A DNA stretch of 16,261 nucleotides from Planctomycetota bacterium (GCA_021780285.1 JAJXZA010000095.1:1-16261); one strand, 5' to 3'; numbered from the stretch's first letter, positions 1-7,790 are shown. The notes: generated by a model not told the origin, from the sequence alone. Numbers and translations: made by a program.

Positions 1-215
1 ATCCGCTTTACCTGACCGTTGCGCCACAGCTTTTTACAGACGGCAAATCGCATCTGAGTCGCAAGATATTTTGCATCTGGCCCGGTGCCTAAAAATGGCA
101 GCACCGCCACCGAAGGCTTTGCGGGCTCAGCCGCGGCCACAGTTCCGGCCAACAGGGCAATAAACGCACCCACTGCCACAAACAGCCGAACATGACGAAA
201 AAGCGACTGGCGCAT
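1..215 (-). CDS. Exported protein, N-terminal fragment (runs off the window)
   Basis: Only the first 71 codons are inside the window. The ATG at 215-213 is preceded by an AGGAG Shine-Dalgarno nine bases upstream, which fixes the start. The first ~29 residues form a classic signal peptide: a basic start (MRQSLFRHVR), a hydrophobic core (LFVAVGAFIALLAG) and an AAA cleavage site. The mature part begins with a short Pro-containing stretch and then SVAVLPFLGTGPDAKYLA. An AVLPF beta strand followed by a helix is the usual opening of TolB-like/FlgO-like periplasmic domains, so an exported protein of that broad type is plausible. Too little is visible to name a function. The gene points away from the pseudopilin upstream of it and is separated from it by that gene's terminator. 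Confidence 0.75.
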   Translation of the reverse strand, partial: MRQSLFRHVRLFVAVGAFIALLAGTVAAAEPAKPSVAVLPFLGTGPDAKYLATQMRFAVCKKLWRNGQVKR

Positions 216-331
216 AGCCGGTGTCTCCTGCAATTGCTACAGCCGCACACACAACGGCAATCGCTCAATTTTATAACGAAAGCGTTGCAATTGCATTGCA
301 CGCCCATATGCCGCCGGATATGCAAATGAAA

Positions 332-358
332 GCGGCCCCAAGCATTGCTTGGAGCCGC
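332..358 (-). terminator. Hairpin terminator downstream of the pseudopilin gene
   Basis: A 12-bp GC-rich stem (332-343 with 347-358, one G-U type mismatch) closes a 3-nt loop 36 bases after the pseudopilin stop. In the minus direction it is followed by TTTCATTTG, a modest U-rich tail. It fits an intrinsic terminator separating the pseudopilin gene from the exported-protein gene downstream. Seen directly; the activity is inferred. Confidence 0.7.
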
Positions 359-393
359 ATACATTTTTCGCTGCCGGATATGTCGCCGAAGCT

Positions 394-1329
394 TTACCAG
401 GCACCATTGTCCACTTCACGCACCGGAGTCATGACCGTGTCGTATGGGGGTACGCTGGGCAGACCGGTCGGCGCGGTTACGGATGAGCCAGTCGAGCCAA
501 TACCCGTACCGCCACCCGCGGTGCCGGCAGTGGAGCCGTAGGTGAAGATGTTGTCCTGATTCTGACCAACGTATGGGTTGGTGGTCCATACCACGTGGGC
601 ATCGCCAAACCCGACGTTCTGGCCGTCGCCAGCATGATTGCCGGAGTTGTAAATATAGCTGCCATAGGTATTGCTAAGCCCTTCGGTGGTTATGCGCTGC
701 GTATTGTTGGTGCCAGCACCCGTCATGGGAGCCATGTCACTGGCAATGGGCTGGTCGCTGGTGGCGTTGGAGTTCCACCAGCCGGCGGTAGCGGTGCCAT
801 TCCAGGGGAACGCGATGGAGTAGCTCTCGCCCTGGCCCGCGTTAGATACAGCGCCATTGACCATGCCGAAGTTGGAGTAATAGGCATTGGTGGCCGAAAA
901 CTCCGATGACGCCTGCGTAGCAACAGGATCAGACGGACACAGGAAATTCTTGGGCGTCATTTGACCCTGCAGCACGAGCAGCCACAAACAAGCCAGCGGA
1001 GAACCCTGCTGTGTATTACTGGAGTAGTAGCTCTCCACCACGCCGCCGGCGCTGGTACTGCTGCCGGTGGTAGGCGTGCCGGGGCCATTTTGATACGTTG
1101 TACTGCTTGGCGCTTCGACTGACGCAAACTGACCATTGTTGCTCTGCGCATAAATGATGAGGCTCTGCACAATGCTTCGCACATTGGCCGAACACACACT
1201 GCGATTAGCCAATTCCTTGGCTTTGGCGAGGCTGGGGAGCAATATCGCAATGAGCAGTGCGATAATTGAAATCACAACCAGCAACTCAATGAGGGTAAAA
1301 CCGCGATTCGAACGTTTATCTACCTGCAT
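394..1329 (-). CDS. Type II secretion-type pseudopilin with degenerate H-X9-DG motif
   Basis: This 311-residue protein begins with a prepilin signal: a basic leader ending NRG|FTLIELLVV at residues 8-19, with the peptidase site after Gly10 and the conserved Glu at mature position 5 (Glu15). A hydrophobic helix to about residue 32 follows. The ATG at 1329-1327 is chosen over an upstream in-frame ATG at 1410 because it has an AGGGG ribosome site and gives the normal short leader. The rest is Gly/Ser/Asn-rich. Near residues 230-247 lies GNHAGDGQNVGFGDAHVVW, the processing-associated H-X9-DG motif of planctomycete pseudopilins (DUF1559-like), here with ten residues between His232 and Asp243 and DA instead of DG. 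Such proteins are inserted in the inner membrane and may assemble into a pseudopilus; many paralogues occur per genome and their cargo is unknown. It is monocistronic, with its own hairpins and terminator. Confidence 0.9.
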   Translation of the reverse strand: MQVDKRSNRGFTLIELLVVISIIALLIAILLPSLAKAKELANRSVCSANVRSIVQSLIIYAQSNNGQFASVEAPSSTTYQNGPGTPTTGSSTSAGGVVESYYSSNTQQGSPLACLWLLVLQGQMTPKNFLCPSDPVATQASSEFSATNAYYSNFGMVNGAVSNAGQGESYSIAFPWNGTATAGWWNSNATSDQPIASDMAPMTGAGTNNTQRITTEGLSNTYGSYIYNSGNHAGDGQNVGFGDAHVVWTTNPYVGQNQDNIFTYGSTAGTAGGGTGIGSTGSSVTAPTGLPSVPPYDTVMTPVREVDNGAW

Positions 1330-1394
1330 GGAACACACCCCTATCAACAAATGGCCTTCCTTTGTTTTGCGAGTGGCTAACAAACCACTTCGCA

Positions 1395-1434
1395 CGGCTC
1401 GGCACCACACATGCCGAGCCGGAGAGCGACTCTC
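1395..1434 (-). promoter_or_regulatory. Tandem hairpins in the pseudopilin 5' leader
   Basis: Upstream of the pseudopilin start lie two adjacent inverted repeats. One is a perfect 10-bp stem, CGGCTCGGCA (1395-1404) pairing with 1412-1421 around a 7-nt loop. The other is a 5-bp GAGAG/CTCTC stem at 1422-1434 with a 3-nt loop. The first ends 66 bases before the ATG and probably lies in the transcribed leader. It could stabilise the message, attenuate it, or be the terminator of something upstream, but no minus-strand gene lies upstream to terminate. The function is inferred. Confidence 0.5.
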
Positions 1435-1656
1435 GTAGTATCGTCCGAAGCTATGGGTGTACTTAAGGCAGCCTTATTAGATAATATTTTTTTCCACCTA
1501 TTGATTATTTCTATTGCCCGATAACCAACGCCCTATAACACGCACCTAGCCCTTAAACCAGCGCGATTTTTCGCCTTACCGCTGATTTTGGATGAAATAT
1601 GAAGCGAAACGCTCCGCCTTTCCTAATAGTACATACTGCAAGTGGCCAAAATTTGA
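1435..1656. other. Intergenic, AT-rich, no gene seen
   Basis: This stretch holds the presumed promoter of the pseudopilin gene. It includes an AT-rich run around 1476-1500 with a TATTAT-like element in the minus direction, but no convincing -35 box at the right distance. No open frame here has coding character. Confidence 0.4.
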
Positions 1657-1781
1657 GGCGAAATTTAACGTCGCCCAACAACGAGCCATACGGTTACGCC
1701 GCGTGGTTCACCCCAGCCAGCGGTAGCGCCGCCGGGATACTCAATTTGCGCCGCAGCACCACGAGAAATACTTCAATTCTG
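1657..1781 (-). repeat. MITE-like dispersed repeat, copy A (degenerate)
   Basis: Reverse-complemented, this segment aligns end to end with 7235-7374. Shared blocks include AATTGAAGTATT, TGCTGCGGCGCAA, a CCCGGC..GCTGGC-GGGGTG hairpin region and ACCACGCGGC-TAACCG, in the same order. It lacks 14 bases present in the other copy just before ACCACGCGG. Its ends, GGCGAAATTTAA (1657-1668) and the TTCAATTCTGAC end, are decayed versions of the 12-bp inverted ends of copy B. It contains no coding sequence. It is most likely an old non-autonomous element or an extragenic repeat family. Confidence 0.7.
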
Positions 1782-1852
1782 ACCGCACAACGTATAGTAT
1801 TGTATATACAAATATCTATATTATGATTATGCAAGGAGATGCTTAAAGTAAA

Positions 1853-2666
1853 ATGAATAACCCATCGACGGCTGGCCCGGCGTAAGCGCCGCATCCGGGA
1901 TCGCCTGGCCCCCAGACGCTGGAAAGATCAGCCGCGGCCCATGCTTCGGGTCGGCAACATCCGTTATGAGCTAGCCCAGCGTGACTGTGCCATCACCTGC
2001 GGCGGTATCGGAGCGGTGCACCTGCTGGCACAGCATGTCGGCTTGCCACAGGCCATTGACCGCAATATCCGTATGCTCAAGCGTCATGTGCCTTATTTTG
2101 AGAGTGATCATGCTCTGACGCTGGCGTACAACATTCTGGCTGATGAGAGTTGCACTGAAGACCTGGAATTGCTGCGCAAAAACGAGGGCGTAATGGATGC
2201 ACTCGGAGCACAACGTCTACCCGATCCCACCACCGCCGGAGACTTCTGCCGGCGTTTTAAGACCGACGATGATGTTCTACGCCTGCAGGAAACCATCAAT
2301 GAAGTGCGTTTGACCGTCTGGATGCGGCAGGAGCCTTCCTTCTTCAAACAGGCAATGCGAAACCCTTTGGAAAATTTGCACAGCAACCCGGCTTATATGG
2401 TAATGTATTCTCTCGCTTGGACGCTCAAAGCCTGGTGCGGATTGCTGCTGCCGATTACGCCGGGTAGATGGGAATCACACCATCGCGAAGAGAGGCCCGC
2501 AATCCTACGCTTGGATTTCAAACGATTCCGCAGTTTGATGCTGCGAATACCGTGTCAGATCGCCAAGACGGGACGGCTTATCATCTACCGCATCCTGTCG
2601 TGGGATCTACAGACTTCAAGCCCCTTGCGACTGGCCGAGGCCATGTATTATCCCATGCGGTGTTAG
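1853..2666 (+). pseudogene. IS1380-family transposase, frameshifted and internally deleted
   Basis: An AAGGAG site (1833-1838) precedes an ATG at 1853, but that frame stops after ten codons. The family N-terminus (HRRLARRKRRIRDRL, then RPMLRVGNIRYEL) continues in another frame, so one base appears to have been gained near 1857-1860. From 1941 the frame stays open for 241 codons. Residues 1-136 carry the IS1380 N-terminal pattern, including ESDHALTLAYNIL and LPDPTTAGDFCRRF. From about residue 143 the sequence is the family's C-terminus (NLHSNPAYMVMYSLAWTLKA, then PCQIAKTGRLIIYRILSW). The join near 2349-2365 removes roughly 250 residues, including the expected DDE catalytic core, so it cannot be an active transposase. 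Family members are usually about 450-500 residues. Terminal inverted repeats were not located. The 232 bases that follow hold only a tandem 10-mer (AGGACGCCTC twice, 2694-2713). Confidence 0.85.
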
Positions 2667-2898
2667 ACCTCATGAAACCTGATGTCGGGGTAAGGACGCC
2701 TCAGGACGCCTCGATCCGCCGCCACGCCAAGACCAGAAAGAAAAACACATTGAGCACACAAAACCCGGAATAACTCACGACGCGGTCCAGCCTCGGGCCG
2801 CAATGGGGAGACTGCGTAAAAGAATATGACGCAAAAATTATCGGGTTAGGGCAGGCGTACTCGCTTGTTTAACGACTCGGGGCGGCAGAAGTGCGCTG

Positions 2899-3357
2899 TT
2901 AAATATCCTCACCGCGGCCGGCAAAAGCGATTGGAGTCGTCCGAATGGCGATGTCGCCGGCATTATGAAACAGGCGAAGGTAGCGATCCATGGCCGCGGC
3001 TGCTTTTGGCGGTAAATATTGAATCGGTACATCGGGCGCCGGGCAGAATACCAGGTATTCAAGCTTTTTGGCGTTGGGGTTCCAGACGCCGTGTGGGGTA
3101 CCCGCGGGTACCACCACGACCGATCCGGCCTTTACTGCGAGAATATCTTTGCCGACAGCCATGTAGCCTTCGCCCGATTGAAACACAGTTATTTGCTCGA
3201 CATCGTGCGTGTGCGCGAGAACTTTACCATCAGGGTCGCATACACTTCGGACGAGCGAGCCTTGGCGAGCCCCATTGGCGGCGTCGGCCAATTGAGTGTA
3301 GGTCCAGCCGCCGGGCATGCGTTCGACCAGTCGGTCTTTGACAGCAATTGCACGCAT
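2899..3357 (-). CDS. Single-domain cupin protein
   Basis: This 152-residue protein has one cupin barrel. Motif 1 is at about residues 44-64 (DGKVLAHTHDVEQITVFQ), giving His49, His51 and Glu54 or Gln55 as metal ligands. Motif 2 at 78-93 fits G(X)5PXG(X)2H(X)3N exactly (GSVVVVPAGTPHGVWN), with His89 as the third histidine. Spacing in motif 1 is short for the usual third-position Glu, so the metal site may be the Gln/Glu variant. Cupins of this size bind small acids or sugars or act as isomerases or dioxygenases; the sequence does not decide which. The start is firm: AGGAGG lies six bases before the ATG. No signal peptide is seen, so it is cytoplasmic. It stands alone between an IS remnant and a divergent membrane-protein gene. 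Confidence 0.85.
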   Translation of the reverse strand: MRAIAVKDRLVERMPGGWTYTQLADAANGARQGSLVRSVCDPDGKVLAHTHDVEQITVFQSGEGYMAVGKDILAVKAGSVVVVPAGTPHGVWNPNAKKLEYLVFCPAPDVPIQYLPPKAAAAMDRYLRLFHNAGDIAIRTTPIAFAGRGEDI

Positions 3358-3370
3358 AAAAAGCCTCCTG

Positions 3371-3406
3371 CGCGAACCGATGCCGGTACACGAAAGTGGG
3401 TTCGCG
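3371..3406 (-). promoter_or_regulatory. Hairpin immediately upstream of the cupin Shine-Dalgarno
   Basis: CGCGAACC at 3371-3378 pairs perfectly with GGTTCGCG at 3399-3406 around a 20-nt loop. In the cupin mRNA the stem ends one or two bases before the AGGAGG ribosome site, which starts six bases before the ATG. A stem at that place could gate ribosome access or protect the 5' end. The pairing is seen; the regulatory role is inferred. Confidence 0.45.
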
Positions 3407-3420
3407 TTATGTAACTAAAT

Positions 3421-3472
3421 GCCAGGCGTTAAAAAGTGCATCTGCCTGGCTGCGGCTAAAAAGTAAAGCCGC
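3421..3472. promoter_or_regulatory. Pair of adjacent inverted repeats with similar A-rich loops
   Basis: GCCAGGC at 3421-3427 pairs with 3444-3450, and GCGGCT at 3452-3457 pairs with 3467-3472. Both loops contain AAAAAGT. They lie between the divergent cupin and membrane-protein genes, in a 395-base stretch with no credible gene. They may be operator-like sites or leader structures of either gene. Confidence 0.35.
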
Positions 3473-3633
3473 CGTGCAATATTTTCGGACAGATAAACCT
3501 CTTTTCGTGAATTTTAATTTGATGGCCGCGTTTGGCGGATTCACACGTCTTTGAGGGCATAAGCGCAGCCGGCTGCCATAATAGCGACGATATAACACAG
3601 GGGTGGTTTGTGTGGACTTGGCTTATTTGTGCC

Positions 3634-3652
3634 CCGAAAAAGTGATTTTCGG
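3634..3652. promoter_or_regulatory. Perfect 7-bp inverted repeat upstream of the DUF4175-like gene
   Basis: CCGAAAA (3634-3640), a 5-nt spacer and TTTTCGG (3646-3652) form a perfect repeat about 100 bases before the start of the large gene. A TTATAC box that could be its -10 element follows at about 3674-3679, but no good -35 is visible. The repeat could be an operator or leader hairpin. Confidence 0.35.
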
Positions 3653-3752
3653 CAACAAAGCAAGGCCGAAGATGTTATACTTTAAGCGGCAATGCAGCGT
3701 TTTAGGGGTGTGCTGCGCTTGGGCCAAGCCTCCGTAGCTTTTGGAGTTCGCA

Positions 3753-6700
3753 ATGAGTGCCATCAATCCTTCATCACAAGGCATGCCGGGCGAATTCTAT
3801 ACCGTAGCACAACGACTTGAATCGGCTGGCGGGCAGTTTCGCATGGCGTGGTTCCTCGGGGCTTTTGGCCGGTTCTTTGCTGTGGTAATTCCGGCAGTTG
3901 TGGCTATTTTATTTACGGCGGGCATCTTTGATTTGCCTCATGCTTTGCGCTGGGTGTTGCTGCTGCTGATTCCAGTGGTTATGGCGCTGGCCTACTGGCG
4001 CTACCTGCACAAGGTGCTGTGGCAGCGGCCGGACTACGCCCAAATAGCCCGCTGGGTAGAACTGCACGCGGCCGAACTCAACATCCCGCTTGAGAACCGC
4101 CTCATTAACGCCGTGTTGCTTGCTGCCGAACTTCAACGCCTAGCCTCGCAAACAGAGTTGGGTTCTCTGGCCGACCCGCGAGCCGATTGGATTCCGGCGG
4201 TGCTTCGCGAAATTGATGCCGGCCTGGCCGCGCACAATCTTGGGGCAGTTGTTCCGTGGAAGCGTCAGACGCGACCGTGGTTGGTGGCAGGGGTGATCGG
4301 CATTATTGCCGTGGTGTTAGCGGCTCTGTTTCCCAATCAGATATCGCATGGCTTTGCGGTGCTGACGTCGCCGGGGGCGTTTGTGCCGCGGCAGGGCATT
4401 GCCGAGATTCTTTCTGTAACACCCGGCGACGAGACTGTGCTGGCCGGCGAGCCGGTGGAGTTTACCGTTCATATCAGCACGCCCACGCATGAAATTGTAC
4501 GCTCCACCATCAGCTTTAAATTTAAGAGCGGCAAAAAAGAGACCGCGCAAATGGCGTTGTTCGGCGAGAACAATACTTCCTACCGTTACCTACTGCCGAG
4601 TGCTGCGGAAGACGTAACTTACATGGTGGATGCCGGCGGAACCCAAAGCCGCCAATATGCCATTCATGTGCTGCCCAAAATCACCATGGCCTCGTATGAT
4701 GTAGCCGTTGCGCCACCCGCCTACACGCTGGCTACGCAAAAGCCCCAGAACATCGCCCTTACCGGTGACAACCTTACCGCTGAGGCCGGCTCTTTCGCCG
4801 CGCCCCTTGGCAGCCATGTTGTCATATCCGCAAAGCTCAGTCATGCTCTTTTGGGCGCATCGGCGCTTATTGAGTTTGCCGATGGAAAACTTTTACCGGT
4901 GAAAACCACCGATGGCCAATACTTTACCGCCGATTTTACCCTTGCGGCCACACAAAAGTTTGATCTGCTTATTAACGATGCCGGCGGCCGGGCGCTTCAG
5001 CGTTTTCCGCAAAACCCGGTGGCGGGAGCTCTCGTCGGAGATAATCAGTTTACAGCCACCGCCATACCCGATGCGCCGCCGGCGGTGCACGTATTTGTGC
5101 CGCACAGCGATGTATCAGCCAGCCCCGGCGGCGGCGTAGCCCTTGCGGCCAGCGCCTCGGATGACTACGGCCTTACCGATTTACAACTGCAGGTGGCGGC
5201 CCGGCAGGCTGCAGGCTTTACCACGGTGCGCAACTGGCAAATTCAGAATGCCACCAATGGCAAACCCGCCACCAATGCCACCATTCGCTATATGCTGCAG
5301 TTGCCCGCGTCGCAATACAAAATAGGCGATGTGGTACGGTATCGCTTTACCGCCACTGATAATCGTAATATTCAGGTTGATTCGCTGGACTTAGGTCCGC
5401 AAACCACCACGGGCCATGTCTACAAAATAACGTTGGCCGCCGCCGTGGCTGCTGCTCCCAAAAATCTCAGCCGCTGGGAAGCGCTGGAGCGCGACCTGGA
5501 ATTGATGCTGCAGCAGCAGCGCACGCTGCGCGATCAGGCGGATGCCTTTCTGCTGCAAAAACTGGCATTATCGGCTGATCATACGCTGGCCGGCAGTGTG
5601 CAGGCAGGCCAGCGACAGTTGCGCTCAAAGATGACCGATATGGTCGCCCATTTTAATTTTCCGCAGAGCATGGCAACCGTGCGTCAAGCGCTGGATGTAC
5701 TGAGCCATGGCGATGCAACAGGGGCTGTGGCCCGCGCCGGAGATTTGGCGGCCGTTTCGCAGACCGGCGGCGTAGCGCTTATTGCCAACAAACTGCGCAG
5801 CCATCAGGTCAACATCATTAATGTACTCAAGGCTCTGCTGGCCATTGCGTCGAACCATATAACCCCACTGGATTCGGTAACATCGCACCAGGGCGGGCGT
5901 TTTCCGAACGAAGAAAAGGCCGCGTGGAAGCAGCTTTTGCTGAAGCTCAAAAAATTTGAAAAGCAGCAGCGCGATGTGCTTAATGCCACGGCCGCATTGG
6001 CACGCAAGCCTGTCAATCAATACGATGCCAACGACAAACACGAACTGGCCAAGGTGAAAGCCGCCGAAGATAAATGGTCCAAATTCCTCAACCAGGCGCT
6101 GACCAACATGAGCAACATCACCGAGCAGGATCAGGCCGCCGCCTCGCTGGTGGATGATCTGGCCCAAATGAAGGTGGACCTGGCCATGACCAAAAACGCG
6201 CTCAAGTTGGTCGCGATAAAAATCGCCACGCCGCTCGAAGCCAACGGTCTTGAGGATGCCAAAAAAGAAACTTCGCACATAGAGCGGTGGCTTATGCAGC
6301 AGCCCGATACCATGAAATGGTCCATGGAAGAGCCGGTTGCGCAAAATGATGTGCCGGCTCCTCCGTTGCCTGATAAGCTCACAGACATGATGGGCAAACT
6401 GCTGCAGAACGAAGAGGACATGACCAATCAAATGGAAGACACGGGCAGCAAATGGAACGACTCGATGAACAAGGGACTGGGGTGGGCCGCCATGGATGGC
6501 CCCATCAGCGATATGAGCGCCCAGGGCGTTACGGGCAACAACATGCCGCACAACGATGAAATTCAGGGTCGCAGTGGAGAAGGCCGCGAAGGCCGCGCCA
6601 GCGGCGAAATGGTCGGTCAAACCGCGGTGGGTAAAGGCGGACGCCGCACGCCCACGCGGCTTACCAACGACCCGTTCAGCACCGGTGTGGTGAAGGACAC

Positions 6701-7166
6701 CTCCAAGCAGCCGCCCGGCGGCGCCACCGGCGGGGGCAAAAAGGCGGGTTGGGGCGGCGAAGGCCTTGAAGGCCCGGCTCCGCTAAGCGAACAAAAGGAC
6801 ATCAAACGCATGGCCGGCCAGCAGGCACAGGTGCTCAACAAAACCGAGCGGCTGATGCTGCAGATGCGTGCCGCCGGCTTTAATAACTTCAAGCTTATTG
6901 AGTCGGCTGTGCTTATGCAGGATGCTCAAAAAGAGCTCAAAAAGTTTCACTATCACACGGCCATGCTGTACCAAAAAATGGCCAACGAAAGCATGTCTGC
7001 GGCCAAGGTGCTGACCGATGCCCAGGCGCAGGTTGCCTTGGAACGCACGGCCGGCGGCATAACCAAAAAGCGGCACAAACTTTCGGACAGCATGATCGGC
7101 ACCCTGCCCAAGGGTTACGCCGACCCCGTCAAGGCCTACTTTGAAAAACTCTCAAACGGGCAATAG
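3753..7166 (+). CDS. Large DUF4175-like membrane protein with coiled-coil and Gly-rich linker
   Basis: The start is the ATG at 3753, seven bases after GGAG, not the in-frame TTG at 3741; this gives 1137 residues. Three membrane helices lie at about 41-60, 64-84 and 175-196. A long beta-rich extracytoplasmic part follows (about 200-560) with a DDYGLTDLQLQ element near 470, which I associate with planctomycete DUF4175-like proteins. From about 570 it is helical and Gln/Lys-rich, likely coiled coil. Residues 955-1008 form a Gly-rich linker (GKGGRRTPTRLTNDPF ... GGATGGGK ... GGEGLEGP) that I recall as unusually conserved in planctomycete homologues. A last helical block ends PKGYADPVKAYFEKLSNGQ. 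The biochemical role of the family is unknown. Homologues typically sit beside MoxR ATPase, DUF58, BatA and VWA genes; none is here, so the gene is an orphan at this locus. Cell-envelope function is inferred from topology. Confidence 0.85.
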   Translation: MSAINPSSQGMPGEFYTVAQRLESAGGQFRMAWFLGAFGRFFAVVIPAVVAILFTAGIFDLPHALRWVLLLLIPVVMALAYWRYLHKVLWQRPDYAQIARWVELHAAELNIPLENRLINAVLLAAELQRLASQTELGSLADPRADWIPAVLREIDAGLAAHNLGAVVPWKRQTRPWLVAGVIGIIAVVLAALFPNQISHGFAVLTSPGAFVPRQGIAEILSVTPGDETVLAGEPVEFTVHISTPTHEIVRSTISFKFKSGKKETAQMALFGENNTSYRYLLPSAAEDVTYMVDAGGTQSRQYAIHVLPKITMASYDVAVAPPAYTLATQKPQNIALTGDNLTAEAGSFAAPLGSHVVISAKLSHALLGASALIEFADGKLLPVKTTDGQYFTADFTLAATQKFDLLINDAGGRALQRFPQNPVAGALVGDNQFTATAIPDAPPAVHVFVPHSDVSASPGGGVALAASASDDYGLTDLQLQVAARQAAGFTTVRNWQIQNATNGKPATNATIRYMLQLPASQYKIGDVVRYRFTATDNRNIQVDSLDLGPQTTTGHVYKITLAAAVAAAPKNLSRWEALERDLELMLQQQRTLRDQADAFLLQKLALSADHTLAGSVQAGQRQLRSKMTDMVAHFNFPQSMATVRQALDVLSHGDATGAVARAGDLAAVSQTGGVALIANKLRSHQVNIINVLKALLAIASNHITPLDSVTSHQGGRFPNEEKAAWKQLLLKLKKFEKQQRDVLNATAALARKPVNQYDANDKHELAKVKAAEDKWSKFLNQALTNMSNITEQDQAAASLVDDLAQMKVDLAMTKNALKLVAIKIATPLEANGLEDAKKETSHIERWLMQQPDTMKWSMEEPVAQNDVPAPPLPDKLTDMMGKLLQNEEDMTNQMEDTGSKWNDSMNKGLGWAAMDGPISDMSAQGVTGNNMPHNDEIQGRSGEGREGRASGEMVGQTAVGKGGRRTPTRLTNDPFSTGVVKDTSKQPPGGATGGGKKAGWGGEGLEGPAPLSEQKDIKRMAGQQAQVLNKTERLMLQMRAAGFNNFKLIESAVLMQDAQKELKKFHYHTAMLYQKMANESMSAAKVLTDAQAQVALERTAGGITKKRHKLSDSMIGTLPKGYADPVKAYFEKLSNGQ

Positions 7167-7234
7167 GTATTAACCGTGCTTATTGAGCCGATACCAACTA
7201 TCTTCCTACTGACGACGACGATATACCGCTTGCG

Positions 7235-7374
7235 GGCAAAATTGAAGTATTGTGCGTGATGCTGCGGCGCAAGGTGGTCACCCCGGCAGCGCTGCCGCTG
7301 GCCGGGGTGGGCGCAGAGCCTTGACCACGCGGCTTAACCGCGTGGCTTGTCGGTGGGCGGCATTCAATTTTGCC
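7235..7374 (+). repeat. MITE-like dispersed repeat, copy B (intact ends)
   Basis: This 140-bp non-coding element has perfect 12-bp inverted ends, GGCAAAATTGAA (7235-7246) and TTCAATTTTGCC (7363-7374). It contains two strong hairpins: CACCCCGGC (7279-7287) with 7301-7309, and CCACGCGG (7325-7332) with 7338-7345 around CTTAA. A degenerate inverted copy is at 1657-1781. No clear target duplication flanks it. It begins 68 bases after the stop of the large membrane-protein gene, so its hairpins may end that transcript. The MITE label is inferred from the ends and the copy number of two. Confidence 0.75.
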
Positions 7375-7401
7375 TGACATTATGGCCGCTGGCCGTATAA
7401 T
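7374..7401 (+). promoter_or_regulatory. Sigma70-like promoter at the edge of the repeat
   Basis: CTGACA (7374-7379, five of six matches) and a perfect TATAAT (7396-7401) are separated by 16 bases. The -35 box starts on the last base of the repeat's right end. It would drive transcription into a decayed transposase region, so it may be a leftover promoter or drive a non-coding RNA. The boxes are seen; activity is inferred. Confidence 0.4.
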
Positions 7402-7598
7402 TATTGAATTAACATCGCGTAATCTGCCGGTGCTCGGGTGGTAAAGCCGCCCCCATGGATGCCGAAATACTCAATCAAGCTGGAGGGCCACTTTGGTATC
7501 GGAACGCAAGCCACCGGTCACACGGCCCGACAACGCCGCAGCGATCGCCTCGTCAGTAGCCGATCGTAAAGCCAGTTACGGCGGAAACCTGATACCTC

Positions 7599-7790
7599 GG
7601 CCGCGCGGTGCAATACCTACCGGAAGCTATGCGGGAAAAGTGGCCCTCGGTGAAAAGCATGGCACTGGTGGAGTGAAGTCGGCAGGATGACGGGGATTTT
7701 ATCAATCCGGGCCGGGAAACCCTGGAGGACTGCGTGTATATATCGAACCTTAATACGATGTGTGCCCAGTAGATAGCAGGCGTAAGATGT
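7599..7790 (+). pseudogene. Decayed ISAs1-family transposase fragment
   Basis: In the frame containing 7608-7610, the conceptual peptide reads VQYLPEAMREKWPSVKSM, ALVE, stop (7674-7676), then SRQDDGDFINPGRETLEDC, VYISNL, a second stop (7770-7772), then IAGVR. The order Leu-Pro, WPSVKS, VE, YISNL, AGVR matches the ISAs1/H-repeat pattern WPGLKS, VE, YYISSL, AVRGHW just before the conserved C-terminal region. Two stops and the missing flanks show it is dead. A TTG-started 65-codon frame with a GGAGG site at 7482-7486 overlaps the first part but resembles nothing, and I do not call it. The rest of the 632-base gap holds the repeat and the promoter listed above. Confidence 0.5.

Noticed and set aside
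1599..1826. A 75-codon plus-strand frame in the intergenic region
   Set aside because: It lies in the MITE-like repeat; its similarity to a frame at 7198-7380 is due to the DNA repeat, not to a protein, and the frame is not kept over the whole element.
1800..1827. Promoter of the IS1380 remnant (TTGTAT, 16 bases, TATGAT)
   Set aside because: Transcription would start inside the ribosome site at 1833-1838, so it cannot serve the gene as read; the TTGTATATACAA palindrome there is probably just AT-rich sequence.
5625..6620. A 331-codon minus-strand frame inside the large membrane-protein gene
   Set aside because: Shadow of the plus-strand coding frame; composition is unlike a real protein and there is no ribosome site.
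7493..7690. A TTG-started 65-codon frame with a good GGAGG site
   Set aside because: It overlaps, in another frame, a segment that matches ISAs1 transposase, and the peptide has no recognisable pattern.
7440..7790. Possible group II intron remnant
   Set aside because: A stretch around 7620-7650 loosely resembles a domain V, but the AGC/GUU pairing is absent and the ISAs1 reading explains the region better.
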